Virus record (IMG/VR): IMGVR_UViG_3300006738_000063
Coordinates: 1 to 27,175 of that record
Reading direction: 5' to 3' (one strand)
Origin: a virus
Length of the DNA stretch: 27,175 bases
In this document: positions 13,974 to 24,236 of the stretch, piece after piece
How the letters are laid out: every line of letters starts with the position of its first letter
Numbering within the stretch: the stretch's first letter is position 1
Translations under genes and position numbers: made by a program
Notes under the pieces: model-generated
Database searches by the model: none
Seen by the model: the letters and a program-made list of their open reading frames with translations, nothing else
Told to the model about the DNA's origin: nothing

Positions 13974-16900
13974 TGCCTAATCAAAAAACAAGACGGACTA
14001 GGGCAATCCCAGATAAGTTGTATGATTTAATTACTCTACCAGATGGAAGAGATTATACTACATTTAGGGATACTGCTTTTTACCCCCAATTCTCGGGTGC
14101 TAGTTACGATTCGTTTAAGTGGCCTGATTTACCTTACGGCGTAAATCCAAATGATATAATCAAAGTAAATGTTTACGGCAACAGTGGTGGATTAATAGCT
14201 ACTAGTTATTTAACTCACGAACAGATTCAATCGTTTATTGGATCTGATATACCGGAACAACCGGCTGTTGTAGCTATAAATCCAGGAGATATTTTACGGG
14301 GGTTGGGGTTTCGTCGAGGTCGATTTCAAGTAACATTTGATTTTCTAAGGGTACAAGCTGGTAGTCCATTTCCATTATTGGTTAATAAAGATGAAAAGAT
14401 TTATAAAGGTTCGTTTGAAACCGATCAAGAAGACGGTTATGTTTATGCATCAGAAGATCATGCTGATTCTAATACAGTAAGTGGTGCTAAATTATATGTA
14501 AAAGAAAACAAGTTTATAATACAGGATATTTCTTCGGATAGAACTGAACTTATTATTTCTCCTGCGTACATAAATGATGAAGATTATTTGGAAGGTTTTA
14601 GATTAGCTGCCTTTAATTGTTTGAATTGGTTTCCACCTGAGGGAATGACCGTTCAGTTTGATAATGCAGAGTCTCAATATTTACTTTTCAATACAGAGGA
14701 AGATTTACCTAGTTCTTTTGTTAATGGAACTATAAGAATTAATAATGCTTACTTTGCAGGTAAGAGAATTATTCCTGAAGAAAGAGAACTTTTAGAAGTT
14801 GAACCCGATGTTGAAATAGAAATTCAAAGACCCAATTTAATGGGGGATAAAACCTTAGATAGTCTATACGGGTGGACTACTCACGGAGTTTGGCCCAATG
14901 CTAACGGTGTTGTATCTAGTAATTCTGCACCAAACAATAGAGCCATGAGAATAGAATCTGTAGAAGAATCTAGTCCAGCTGGGCAATTAGCGGTTAAAGT
15001 AATACTTGCTAATCCTGTTAATGTTGCTAGTGGGTATTTGGAAGAAGTGGGTAGAACTATTGGTACCATGATCAACGTTAACAACGGGTTCGTTGCAGCT
15101 GGACACCAGTTATCTATGGATATCGAAGGATTGACCATGACGGCAAGTGTATGGGTTAAAGCTCCGGATGGAAGTAAAATTAGATTAATGGCTCATTCCG
15201 GAGCATGGGGTATTACCGGAAATACTAAGTATAGTCCAATAGAATTTGCAACTGGTGAATGGCAACGATTGGTTCTTACGTTCTACTTAATCAATACTAG
15301 TGACAATAAGATTCAAATTCGTATACTGTGGGATGCTAGGCCGGCCGGAATTGATCCTACTTCGGCTTCTTCTATGGGTGAATATTATTTGGCAGCTGGA
15401 TGTCAGTTAGAACTGGGATCGACAGTTACAAAATTTAAACGAAATACAACTTTGCAACACGAGGAAACGACAGAAGTAGCAATTAACAACATACTAAAAT
15501 TTAATGATCCGGACGGTCAGCTGATATCGTGTAACTTTGCAGACGGTGAAGAAAGGTTTAATGAAAGAATGATTGGTGGTGTATTGAAAGTAACAGATGC
15601 AATAGCTATTGATGATTTATCTCAAGCAGCTTCTTATTCCGATGCAGAGTTAGAAAACATTTACACGTGGGATCTTCAAGAGGCCGATGGTCCTGAAGGT
15701 CAACCTGGAGGATTGCAACACTCGTGGGATTCAGCACTACATGGTCAAGCTATAAAAGTAACTACGCCAGGCGGGAAAGAAATGTGGCAAGATGGTTATC
15801 ACAGTTGGAATGCAGATCAAAGGTACAGTCATTCTGGAACAGTAAATCATGGTTACCATTGTCATTGGAGAAGTGGAAAGGGCGTAGACGGTGGAGTAGC
15901 CATGTACTTTCCCGATTTGAATCATCAAGATTTTATTATTGAACCAATGCGGGAAAATGCAGTGGAAGCATGGTCGGATCCCAATAATGGATATTACGTA
16001 AAAAACAACAATGCAGATCCAAGAATAGATGGAAACTATCCGTTACAAAACTGGTGGAAACATCGGGGAATGTGGATGGCTTCTTCTGATGCCGATGGAA
16101 CTAGTGCTATGGGATCATTAGCTTCGTGGGGAGTTAAGCCCGGAGATACAATAAGAGTTAGTTGGATGCAAAAATCGGCTCCATTAGATTACGCCAACGG
16201 TGGAAGAAAGGGCGCTAGCGTTGGTCTTCGTCATTATTTTTTAGAAGAGTATACCCCACCGGCAGCTCCGATTGTAACCGATACAGACGTAGAAGCCGAA
16301 GATGCACGAATGTCTGACATGGCCGACCCATTCAATGGAGGGAGTTCGTTTAACACTGCCAACGATTATTTTGATCCAGATAACGAGGCTAATGTTAAAC
16401 CAGGTTTAAACCCCAAAGATTTAGGAGTGGATCTGAATTATTACACGGGTCCTACATCAGATGAATATCCAGACCCTAAACCGAGTAGTTTTGGTATAAA
16501 AGAAACGGGAGCTAGGTCTGATGGTGGATATTGGTACATCAAGGAAACAAGAAATCCTCTTGGTTCTGGAAAAATGAGTACTCGTACTTGGGAGCCAAAC
16601 TGGGAATCCGGCGCTTCTGGAAATAAAAAGGATCCTCCAGTAGATTTTGAATACAATGAAAGCGCTAATATATGGGAGTACACGGGTGCATCGATAAATC
16701 TAGCGGTTGGAGCTCAATCTCCTGGAAAAATTAGTAAAGTGATTATGGGTGTAAGAGAGGATATAGACTCGAGTGCATTTGGCTGGACGTGGGACGGTAA
16801 CGATTGGATATCGAACTATGTGGGAGGCGGTGGAATTTTTAGAAGCCTAAATAGCGAAGGAAAGTTAATTCCAAGACAGGATTTCCCATCTAGAACAGAA

Positions 16901-19900
16901 CTAGAAATACCTGGAAAAAACATATCCGCCGACGAGGTGTTCGAGTGGCTCGGTGAGGCATGGAGTGTGGTTCCAGGATTTAATGCAGAACCTGGAGATG
17001 ATGGTTCTGTAGTTGTTAAAATTGCGACGTGGAGATTGGAATCTTTAGATTCAGGACCCCAAGCTCGTCGGTACATTCAGTGTCAAGATTATAACGAGTG
17101 GGAGTCTGCTGCATTTGAAGTTGTAGTTCCGGAACAGTGGAGCTTACTAGATCCATTTTGGATTTACGTATACGGTCATTACGGTGACTTTGGAACTTTA
17201 TATGTGGATCAGGTTAAATTGGATGTGATAATGACATCCGATCTACGGGTAAGAATAGATGATACGGCCGTACTGGCTCCATTAGAATTAATGATAGAGG
17301 ACGTTGTAGATAGCAATACTGTAAGAGTTACTCAAACGTATGATGAAGCTGCAACTTCACAAGGAAGTGTACTGTCTAATTTTCGGGTGAATAAGTACAG
17401 TGAATTTGATAATGGATTTTCTGTTGATTATATTTCTATTCCATCTGGTTCTGAAGATATTAATGTACGATTTGAAGGAAAAATTTTAGACGTAATAAAC
17501 GATGATCCTCAAGCAAAGAAGGTATACGTAGAAAAATCTTATCAAGAGTTTGGTGATGAGATAGGAGCCGTTATGACTGGAGAAGATGCTATTAGTATAG
17601 CTGATCCATTCGAAACTTATTTTATCCGATATTTGTTAAAAGATCCTGATAATTTATACACGTATCTTATAACGGGTGATGATACTAAATCACTAATAAC
17701 GAATTTCAAACCCGTTAACACTCAAGAGTATCCTGGAAGTATAGCGTACAAACTATTAGAACCACTAGATCCGGATCTTGAAAAGTTAGATATGGTTTAT
17801 ATAGCCAATGAGGTTACTCCATCGTTGAAAGAAACGATTAATTTAGTTCCGTTTATAGACGAAAAAATTCCAGATACCGTTTTAAGATTGCCCAAGTTCG
17901 ACGATTTAGATTCACCAATACGAGATCGTGAAACATCATATCTTTCTCACACTGATTTGGTAGGAGCCGGTGTAGCTGTTAGAGAACAACTTGAAGATAA
18001 AGTTCTTAGTGGAAGTTTGGAAGATGTAACTATAAATGTAGATTATAATCAATTTTCAAATTTTATACATTTTGGTTCTGCAGAAAAAAGAATTAAAAAT
18101 TTCAAATATAAATTGAGTTTAATTGAGACGTATACTAATAATAGTGCATCTTTAAGCGGAAATCTATTAACTGGTTCTGGATATTTGGGTAGTGCCACCG
18201 GATCTGATGTTAGTGCATCATCTGTAGATATTGCCAAATGGGAAATGTCTAAACGTCAGACTATAAATGAATTTGATGATTTTGAAAACTACATGTATTT
18301 TAAAAGTTCGTCATACGTGACTAGTTCCAATGGAGAATTTTATTCTAATGCATCTCCCAAATATTCAGGAGCTGGAACTCTTATTAATCCGTATGTTAAC
18401 GAATCAGTTACTAGTTCGGCATTTATTACATGGTTTGATAATCAAATTGTTACTGCTTCAATTTATGACAGGAGAAATGTTAATAGACTTGTAAATTTAT
18501 TACCGGAACACATAACGTATGATCAAGAAAATAATGAATTTGTTCTTTTTATGGATATGATGGGTCATCATTATGATAATATATGGACTCATATAAAGGC
18601 ATTATCAGATATACACGATAGATCTGAAGATGTTACTAAGGGTATTTCGCAAGCATTAGTAGAACCAGTTGCAAAATCATTGGGTTTTGATCTGAAAGAG
18701 GGAAGAGATCTGGTTAGATTACCCCAATATCATTTAGGATTACAAGAATCTGGATCTAATACTAACATTTATAATATCAGATTTACTAAAAGATCCCAGA
18801 AAGATGTTACACGAGAAATATGGAATAGAATTTTAGCAACAATGCCGTACATGTTAAAATCAAAGGGAACTAAACAGTCATTGAAAGCATTGATTGCTGC
18901 TTACGGTATTCCAACGTCTATACTTAGGATACAAGAATACGGTGGACCTAAAATTTCTGGAGCTCCGGATTTTGAAATAAAACAGCGATTTACTAAAGCT
19001 GTAGATTTTCATGGATCTCAATACATTAAAGCTCCGTGGTATGATACGAGTTTTGAAAGATCTCCTGATACTTTAGAATTTAGATTTAAATCTAAACAGG
19101 AAGTTGATCAATTACTTGCAACTAAAATAGATTCTAATAATAAAATTGAAGCCGCAGTTTATCTTACAAATGTTGCCGGAGTTGATAGTAGGGGAGATGT
19201 AAAGTTCGTTCTCAGTGGAAGTACGAATCAAACAGCAACGATATCAAATCAACCTGTTTATAACGGTGAATTCTGGTCAGTAATGGTTAAACGAAGAACT
19301 GCATCAATATCAAGTAGTTACGCCGATCAGAGTATTACAAGCAATTATAATCCTACTACCCAAAGTTTTGATATGTTTTTAGGATATTATGATTCAGGAA
19401 TAGATGATGTAATTGTTAGAGCGTCTGCTAGTATGGATATTTCTGGAAGTGCAGGTAGTGGATTATTACAACATTGGAATGTAACGAGTAGTGTAGCTGG
19501 AGATAATGCATGGTACATTGGTGGAAAGTTTGATGATGCCAGTAAAGGTCAACAGTTTTCTGGATCGATGATGGAATGGAGATATTGGGGAACTCCGCTA
19601 TCTGAGTCCGCTTTTTACAATCATGTTGCTGCTCCTAAAGCAGTTAATGGAAACAATCCAAGTTCTTCATATTATGATTTGAGTTTAAGATTTTCTATGG
19701 ATGATTATTTAAATTTACATTCTAGTCAAAATCCATACGGAATACGGGATTATTCTTTAACAGACGGTCAGTTGTTTGCTTCGGCATCGGGATTTGATAA
19801 TGAAATTAATTTTAGTAATGTGTTAGATAGACAAAAAGCATTTGTACCAAATATTGGAATAGGTAAAAAATCAAATAAGATTAGAATTGAAAATTCAGTT

Positions 19901-21082
19901 TTAAAAACTCCAGACGGAGCTGCTGCAACATTAAGTCCGAATGAGAGAGTAGAAGTTAGTTCCTACGATTTAGCGTCTAACGATTCGGCTAAGTTGGGAA
20001 TATTTTTTGCCCCATCTGATGTTATAAATGAAGATATTATTTTATCGGTAGCAGATTTAGATTACGGATCTTATCTGGGTGATCCAAGAGATATTTATGA
20101 AGATTCATACGTATATGGTCGATTCAATAGAATAGCCGATACGTATTGGCAAAAGTGGACTACTACGCAGGGTTTTTGGGATTATATTAAATTAATAAAA
20201 TATTATGATTTAAGTTTGTTCGATCATCTTAGAAAATTATCTCCTGGTAGAGCTAAGAAAAACTTAGGTTTATTGATAGAGCCAACTATTTTAGAAAGAT
20301 CAAAGGTAGTAATAGGCGCACCACCAACAGTAGAAGATTTAAGAAAAGAGGCATTGTATGATCTAACTGTTCTTGCAAAGCCGTCTTCATCTAGGGAATA
20401 TTCTAGGGGAATTTTAAAATCCGGATTCGAAACGTCGGCGACTGCGTCTAACGAGTTAGAAAAGCAAATTCAAATGGATCAGTATGCAAATATTCGGGTG
20501 AGTGGATCTAAAGAATTTAAGTCTGGTACGCTTTCTGATTTTGTTTTTGATGTAAGCGGAAGTAATGTTCTACTTAGAACTGCAGTAACTTCAAGTGTTA
20601 ATGAAAAACTTGTTTCCGATAGAATTGATTACGAAACCGTATCGTCTTCTGGTTTTCAATATGGTGGTGGTTCTTTGAGATCATTCGGAGATATTAATAT
20701 TGATTTTGAAGATAGAGATTACACAACAGCTAGTGTTTCTACATACGGGGGTGATAATATCTTTTTTGAGGTTCTTCCACCAAATATAACTGGATCGAGA
20801 ATGTCTCGTCATAATGAAGAGACGGTGTTATTTTATTCGTCTGCTTTGAGCGCATCTTTGTATAATGCACATTCTTCATCATTGCAACGTAGTGAGTACG
20901 AATCAGTGTATGATAGTCATACTGCACTGTTTAGATTGGCATACGAAGGGTGTAAAGAAGACGGTTCAACAGTACCGTTTGGTAACAATATTGCAGTTGA
21001 AATTACAGAAACCAATCCGTATGTTGTAACATCAACTACTACGGGTGATTCTTACGTAGATACAGATTTAAGTGGAGAATAA
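13973..21082 (+). CDS. giant virion protein, 2369 aa, gp7-like baseplate/adhesin
   Basis: By position after gp6 and by its DNIWTHIKALSDIHDR and TREIWNRILATMPYMLKSKG segments (about residues 1530-1630), it looks like the large gp7-type wedge proteins of marine T4-like phages; T4 gp7 has 1032 residues. Several beta-sandwich regions resemble carbohydrate-binding modules. Residues about 290-495 contain MTASVWVKAPDGSKIRLMAH, GEWQRLVLTFYL and YYLAAGCQLELGS. Others lie at about 566-760 and 990-1086. Residues about 1672-1860 look LamG-like (AVDFHGSQYIKAPW, DTLEFRFKS). A region at about 780-950 is rich in Asp, Pro and Gly. It probably combines wedge structure with host-surface binding. AAGGAA precedes the ATG, which overlaps the upstream stop. 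Confidence 0.75.
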   Translation: MPNQKTRRTRAIPDKLYDLITLPDGRDYTTFRDTAFYPQFSGASYDSFKWPDLPYGVNPNDIIKVNVYGNSGGLIATSYLTHEQIQSFIGSDIPEQPAVVAINPGDILRGLGFRRGRFQVTFDFLRVQAGSPFPLLVNKDEKIYKGSFETDQEDGYVYASEDHADSNTVSGAKLYVKENKFIIQDISSDRTELIISPAYINDEDYLEGFRLAAFNCLNWFPPEGMTVQFDNAESQYLLFNTEEDLPSSFVNGTIRINNAYFAGKRIIPEERELLEVEPDVEIEIQRPNLMGDKTLDSLYGWTTHGVWPNANGVVSSNSAPNNRAMRIESVEESSPAGQLAVKVILANPVNVASGYLEEVGRTIGTMINVNNGFVAAGHQLSMDIEGLTMTASVWVKAPDGSKIRLMAHSGAWGITGNTKYSPIEFATGEWQRLVLTFYLINTSDNKIQIRILWDARPAGIDPTSASSMGEYYLAAGCQLELGSTVTKFKRNTTLQHEETTEVAINNILKFNDPDGQLISCNFADGEERFNERMIGGVLKVTDAIAIDDLSQAASYSDAELENIYTWDLQEADGPEGQPGGLQHSWDSALHGQAIKVTTPGGKEMWQDGYHSWNADQRYSHSGTVNHGYHCHWRSGKGVDGGVAMYFPDLNHQDFIIEPMRENAVEAWSDPNNGYYVKNNNADPRIDGNYPLQNWWKHRGMWMASSDADGTSAMGSLASWGVKPGDTIRVSWMQKSAPLDYANGGRKGASVGLRHYFLEEYTPPAAPIVTDTDVEAEDARMSDMADPFNGGSSFNTANDYFDPDNEANVKPGLNPKDLGVDLNYYTGPTSDEYPDPKPSSFGIKETGARSDGGYWYIKETRNPLGSGKMSTRTWEPNWESGASGNKKDPPVDFEYNESANIWEYTGASINLAVGAQSPGKISKVIMGVREDIDSSAFGWTWDGNDWISNYVGGGGIFRSLNSEGKLIPRQDFPSRTELEIPGKNISADEVFEWLGEAWSVVPGFNAEPGDDGSVVVKIATWRLESLDSGPQARRYIQCQDYNEWESAAFEVVVPEQWSLLDPFWIYVYGHYGDFGTLYVDQVKLDVIMTSDLRVRIDDTAVLAPLELMIEDVVDSNTVRVTQTYDEAATSQGSVLSNFRVNKYSEFDNGFSVDYISIPSGSEDINVRFEGKILDVINDDPQAKKVYVEKSYQEFGDEIGAVMTGEDAISIADPFETYFIRYLLKDPDNLYTYLITGDDTKSLITNFKPVNTQEYPGSIAYKLLEPLDPDLEKLDMVYIANEVTPSLKETINLVPFIDEKIPDTVLRLPKFDDLDSPIRDRETSYLSHTDLVGAGVAVREQLEDKVLSGSLEDVTINVDYNQFSNFIHFGSAEKRIKNFKYKLSLIETYTNNSASLSGNLLTGSGYLGSATGSDVSASSVDIAKWEMSKRQTINEFDDFENYMYFKSSSYVTSSNGEFYSNASPKYSGAGTLINPYVNESVTSSAFITWFDNQIVTASIYDRRNVNRLVNLLPEHITYDQENNEFVLFMDMMGHHYDNIWTHIKALSDIHDRSEDVTKGISQALVEPVAKSLGFDLKEGRDLVRLPQYHLGLQESGSNTNIYNIRFTKRSQKDVTREIWNRILATMPYMLKSKGTKQSLKALIAAYGIPTSILRIQEYGGPKISGAPDFEIKQRFTKAVDFHGSQYIKAPWYDTSFERSPDTLEFRFKSKQEVDQLLATKIDSNNKIEAAVYLTNVAGVDSRGDVKFVLSGSTNQTATISNQPVYNGEFWSVMVKRRTASISSSYADQSITSNYNPTTQSFDMFLGYYDSGIDDVIVRASASMDISGSAGSGLLQHWNVTSSVAGDNAWYIGGKFDDASKGQQFSGSMMEWRYWGTPLSESAFYNHVAAPKAVNGNNPSSSYYDLSLRFSMDDYLNLHSSQNPYGIRDYSLTDGQLFASASGFDNEINFSNVLDRQKAFVPNIGIGKKSNKIRIENSVLKTPDGAAATLSPNERVEVSSYDLASNDSAKLGIFFAPSDVINEDIILSVADLDYGSYLGDPRDIYEDSYVYGRFNRIADTYWQKWTTTQGFWDYIKLIKYYDLSLFDHLRKLSPGRAKKNLGLLIEPTILERSKVVIGAPPTVEDLRKEALYDLTVLAKPSSSREYSRGILKSGFETSATASNELEKQIQMDQYANIRVSGSKEFKSGTLSDFVFDVSGSNVLLRTAVTSSVNEKLVSDRIDYETVSSSGFQYGGGSLRSFGDINIDFEDRDYTTASVSTYGGDNIFFEVLPPNITGSRMSRHNEETVLFYSSALSASLYNAHSSSLQRSEYESVYDSHTALFRLAYEGCKEDGSTVPFGNNIAVEITETNPYVVTSTTTGDSYVDTDLSGE

Positions 21083-21096
21083 AACCAGTACGGCAA

Positions 21097-21104
21097 TATT
21101 TATA
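21097..21104 (+). promoter_or_regulatory. putative late promoter octamer TATTTATA
   Basis: This exact copy of the octamer lies in the 60-nt gap after the giant gene and ends 38 nt before the ATG at 21143. The spacing is longer than at the other copies. Between it and the ATG lie a short palindrome (AACATGTT) and CGGAG as the ribosome site. Confidence 0.5.
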
Positions 21105-21142
21105 ACAAACATGTTCTGTACATAAATTCGGAGAATATAATA

Positions 21143-21820
21143 ATGGGATACCTTAATAACGCAACTACTGTTTTAGACGCAATCTTAACAAAGAAAGGTC
21201 GTGAACTGTTAAGTCGTGGACAAAATGAATTTCAGATTACAAAGTTTGCTTTGGCTGATGATGAAGTAGATTATTCTTTGTGGGATGTTAGTCATCCAAA
21301 TGGCACGGATTATTACGGTACAGTAATTGAAGCTTTACCGCTGTTAGAACCGACACCAGATACAAACACTATCATGCGATATAAATTAGTATCTAGAGCC
21401 GTTGGAACTAGAAAAATGTCTACTTTAACGGGAATTAATTCAACGTATGTTGTTGATTGGAGTTCAAACGGAAGTGCAGTTAACTCACAAACAATTACAC
21501 CAGCTACTACAAATGTTCCTAATGATGGTACTATAGATCCAGATGGTTATTCATTTACTTTACTAAATTCTTCCATTGCATTTTTAACATCACCCAATAA
21601 TGATGGTGGTGCTACTGGTCAAGGAGCTATAAACTACACACAATCTACTCAAAATATTAGTCAAACTGTTTACGGTAATAGCTGTACTGTTACCGCAAAA
21701 GCCATAAGTCAGCCTGCTACGGGAGAAGCTAATCCAGCTACGACAATAATTGTCACTGGATTAACATACGGAGCAACTTATGCTACTACACTGAGTGTAG
21801 CATATCAAGACGAATCATAA
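21143..21820 (+). CDS. virion structural protein (MGYLxN family), 225 aa
   Basis: The N-terminal domain (MGYLNNATTVLDAILTKKGR, FQITKFALADDEVDYSLWD, a Tyr/Gly turn, then EALPLLEP) is of a type that recurs in structural gene clusters of marine T4-like phages. The remainder is Thr/Asn/Gly-rich and probably beta-stranded. It is followed after 18 nt by a gene with a clearly related N-terminus, so the pair is a tandem duplication. The exact place in the virion is not known. Confidence 0.7.
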   Translation: MGYLNNATTVLDAILTKKGRELLSRGQNEFQITKFALADDEVDYSLWDVSHPNGTDYYGTVIEALPLLEPTPDTNTIMRYKLVSRAVGTRKMSTLTGINSTYVVDWSSNGSAVNSQTITPATTNVPNDGTIDPDGYSFTLLNSSIAFLTSPNNDGGATGQGAINYTQSTQNISQTVYGNSCTVTAKAISQPATGEANPATTIIVTGLTYGATYATTLSVAYQDES

Positions 21821-21838
21821 TAAACCAGGAAATCGCCA

Positions 21839-22984
21839 ATGGCATTTCTAGATAAAACATCTCTTATAGTTGATGCAGTTATAACGGATAAGGGGAGAGA
21901 AAAACTCTCTACTAATTCTTTTACTATAACTAAGTTTGCATTGGGAGACGATGACATAGATTATTCGCTATACAATGAAGCCAATACAAATGGTCCAAAT
22001 TATTACGGGATAGCTATTGAGAATATGCCGTTACTGGAAGCATTTACCAGGGGTTCGGAAGCGTTACGATATAAGTTAACAACTAGACCGGTCGATAGTA
22101 ATAGAACTCCAGAAATATCTGCGGGTTTACCAACTACTATTTCGTTAGTTGGTACTAATGATTACGCTCTGATAGAACCTGGAACGGTGAACTTACCAGC
22201 TGGACAAACTAGTGAGGATTACATATTTGAATTAGTTGGAAGTGATTTAGATATAGATTTTATTGTTGGAAATTATGCGGAGCAGAAAAAGACTACTGAA
22301 CATCAAGTTATAATAGAACAAATTTACGCGAAATCTGGAGGATCACTGGCTAAAAAGGACATGTTAGAGATGAAGATAGATAGTTCGCCAGCTAAGCCGA
22401 CCGGTCCGTCAGCTAGAATTACTAGTATGTTTGCAACCGATTCCACTCACTATATTGCATTTGCAGGAGATCCAGAACAACCGACACATATTGTAGCTGT
22501 TCACGCTGAAGGTGAAGTGTATTTTAACACGTATCAGGGAAAAGTAGCAAAAAAACTTACGAGTCCGTACGCGATTTATCCTGGGCATCCTGGTATTGAA
22601 TTTGTAGTTAACGGGAGTGGATTTATTCAACTTCTTGTTATAACAACGGAAGAGGAAAAGAAAGAAGAAGAGAAAAAACAAGAAGAGAAAAAGGAAGAAG
22701 GTAAAGAAGGGAAAGATGTACAACTTGCTGTACCATTAACAGTTCAAAAGGGTGGAGATGTTTTGGCAGAACTTGATATGAGTAGAGGAGCAATCAGTGA
22801 GGGTGTTAAAATGGGTATTTTAAGAGCAAACATGAGCGTGTTTATAGATTATGAGACGAAAGACGGTCGTATGCAAAGAACTAATGCTACAATTGCTAGT
22901 ATAAATGCTAAACAGGATAGGATACAACTGCGTAAATCATTGAGTAAAGCAATACCAAAAATTGTTCATTTGGTAGTTGAATAA
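21839..22984 (+). CDS. paralogous virion structural protein with extra C-terminal domains, 381 aa
   Basis: The first about 95 residues parallel the preceding protein (MAFLDKTSLIVDAVITDKGR, FTITKFALGDDDIDYSLYN, ENMPLLEA, ALRYKLTTRP). It then has its own domains. Residues about 200-265 look beta-rich (HIVAVHAEGEVYFNTY, IYPGHPGIEFVVNGSGFIQL). A Lys/Glu-only linker lies at about 269-292, and a C-terminal basic domain ends in RIQLRKSLSKAIPKIVHLVV. The linker reflects a nearly all-purine stretch on this strand. The N-terminal part probably docks on the virion and the C-terminal part adds a separate binding function; that is inference. Confidence 0.7.
   Translation: MAFLDKTSLIVDAVITDKGREKLSTNSFTITKFALGDDDIDYSLYNEANTNGPNYYGIAIENMPLLEAFTRGSEALRYKLTTRPVDSNRTPEISAGLPTTISLVGTNDYALIEPGTVNLPAGQTSEDYIFELVGSDLDIDFIVGNYAEQKKTTEHQVIIEQIYAKSGGSLAKKDMLEMKIDSSPAKPTGPSARITSMFATDSTHYIAFAGDPEQPTHIVAVHAEGEVYFNTYQGKVAKKLTSPYAIYPGHPGIEFVVNGSGFIQLLVITTEEEKKEEEKKQEEKKEEGKEGKDVQLAVPLTVQKGGDVLAELDMSRGAISEGVKMGILRANMSVFIDYETKDGRMQRTNATIASINAKQDRIQLRKSLSKAIPKIVHLVVE
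22649..22715 (+). repeat. purine-rich (GAA/GAAA) tract coding a Lys/Glu linker
   Basis: About 67 nt on the plus strand are almost purely A and G, with a single C and a single T, inside the 381-residue virion protein. They encode a run of Glu and Lys between two folded parts. Such tracts are prone to slippage, and the length may vary between related phages. Confidence 0.6.
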
Positions 22985-22999
22985 GGAAATTAGAGTACC

Positions 23000-23161
23000 A
23001 TGGGACAGAATAAAGATACACAAACAAGAACATTAACAGGAAGACAAATTAGTTTAGTGGCAAAGAATGTTGTGGAAACAAAACAGATGACACTTAGGGT
23101 AACGGGCGTAAGTTCTGGCGCGACTAAGACTATAAGTGTAACAGTTTCCCCTAGGCCTTAA
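23000..23161 (+). CDS. small hypothetical protein, 53 aa
   Basis: An ORF in the gap between two virion genes. It starts with MGQNKDTQTRTLTGRQISLV, continues in a basic, Val/Thr-rich and probably beta-stranded pattern, and ends in TVSPRP before TAA. A GAG lies four bases before the ATG, with AGGAA slightly further up, so ribosome binding is weak but possible. It starts 15 nt after the preceding gene. The codon use resembles its neighbours. It could be a small virion component; no family is recognised. Confidence 0.55.
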   Translation: MGQNKDTQTRTLTGRQISLVAKNVVETKQMTLRVTGVSSGATKTISVTVSPRP

Positions 23162-23190
23162 ACTAGTTGCACAAAAAACGAGTTGATTAA

Positions 23191-23198
23191 TATTTATT
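23191..23198 (+). promoter_or_regulatory. putative late promoter octamer TATTTATT
   Basis: TATTTATT preceded by TTAA ends 21 nt before the ATG at 23220, with AGGAG in between. The position and sequence match the other copies with one change in the last base. Confidence 0.5.
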
Positions 23199-23219
23199 AG
23201 TGAATAGGAGTTAATTATT

Positions 23220-24236
23220 ATGCCAACACAAGAAGGAATTTTTTCAAGATTTGATGACGACGATGTTATACCTGGACAGGTAAACGTTGTATCGTCCGGG
23301 ATGTGGTCCGGTGGAGCTGGAACATTAACCTCCTTTTACACGTCTTCTACACAAAGTGGAAGTACTGGAGAACACTACTACGATGTTTACAATGGAGTAG
23401 TTGGTACGAATGCGACAGCATCAGTACAAGCTTCAGTTACGTACGGTCACAAGACTGGATTGGGTTCTCTATCTGGAGATAACGATTATAAGGCTTCTAA
23501 AGCCGTATACGCACAATTAAAGAATTTACTATTAACACAAAATGAAGCTTCGTTTAGTTATGCACCAAATAACGCATCGGCTTCCAATTCAATATACGCA
23601 ATATCAATTAACAGATCTAGACTTAAGGAAAAGATGGATCCGGGTAACTGGGAACTTCATTTATCTGGTTCTGATGCTAGCATTATAAAACTTATTGATG
23701 ATAGCGGAGCAACTTCAGATCCAAATGTTAAAGCTACGGTTAGAGAATTTGCTATTATTTCAGGATCTATTGCATCTGGTACGGCTGTAGAACCTACGAG
23801 CGGTACAAAACATTATGGTAAATTTTATCCGGAATCTGGACTTTTAATTCTAGATGCAGATGAATTAGGAGGTGCTACATTCGTAGCTGGTTATTCTGTT
23901 GCTGCTAATGCAGATGCTGATAATTCTGCTAAATTTTTCGATGCAGTTAAGGGTGGAGCGTATTTTTCAGCAAGAAGGGAAGAGCAGATAAAGTCTACTC
24001 ATTATTTTTGTAGAGTAAAACATGGAAAGTACAATCACAGTCAAAATCCAACGTATTTTTCTGGATCAAATGCGGATTTAACTATTCCATCGTTTAAAAC
24101 TGATCCTAAATCGTATATTACGACCGTAGGATTATACAATGATTCTAACGAACTGTTAGCCGTGGCAAAACTTTCAAGACCTGTTTTAAAATCTACATCA
24201 AGAGAAGCACTTATTAAAGTACGGTTGGATTTCTAA
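23220..24236 (+). CDS. virion structural protein, 338 aa, paralogue A
   Basis: A Ser/Thr/Ala/Gly-rich protein with no signal peptide or membrane segment. The N-terminus is MPTQEGIFSRFDDDDVIPGQ. The last about 70 residues (THYFCRVKHGKYNHSQNPTY, then ITTVGLYNDSNELLAVAKLS and a basic beta-strand ending in RLDF) are shared with the next gene. The same C-terminal pattern is typical of baseplate or tail surface proteins in marine T4-like phages. AGGAG is nine bases upstream. Confidence 0.7.
   Translation: MPTQEGIFSRFDDDDVIPGQVNVVSSGMWSGGAGTLTSFYTSSTQSGSTGEHYYDVYNGVVGTNATASVQASVTYGHKTGLGSLSGDNDYKASKAVYAQLKNLLLTQNEASFSYAPNNASASNSIYAISINRSRLKEKMDPGNWELHLSGSDASIIKLIDDSGATSDPNVKATVREFAIISGSIASGTAVEPTSGTKHYGKFYPESGLLILDADELGGATFVAGYSVAANADADNSAKFFDAVKGGAYFSARREEQIKSTHYFCRVKHGKYNHSQNPTYFSGSNADLTIPSFKTDPKSYITTVGLYNDSNELLAVAKLSRPVLKSTSREALIKVRLDF

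Noticed and set aside
22645-22720. Purine tract as a CRISPR-like or tandem repeat array
   Set aside because: No fixed repeat unit or spacers; it is a low-complexity Lys/Glu coding stretch.
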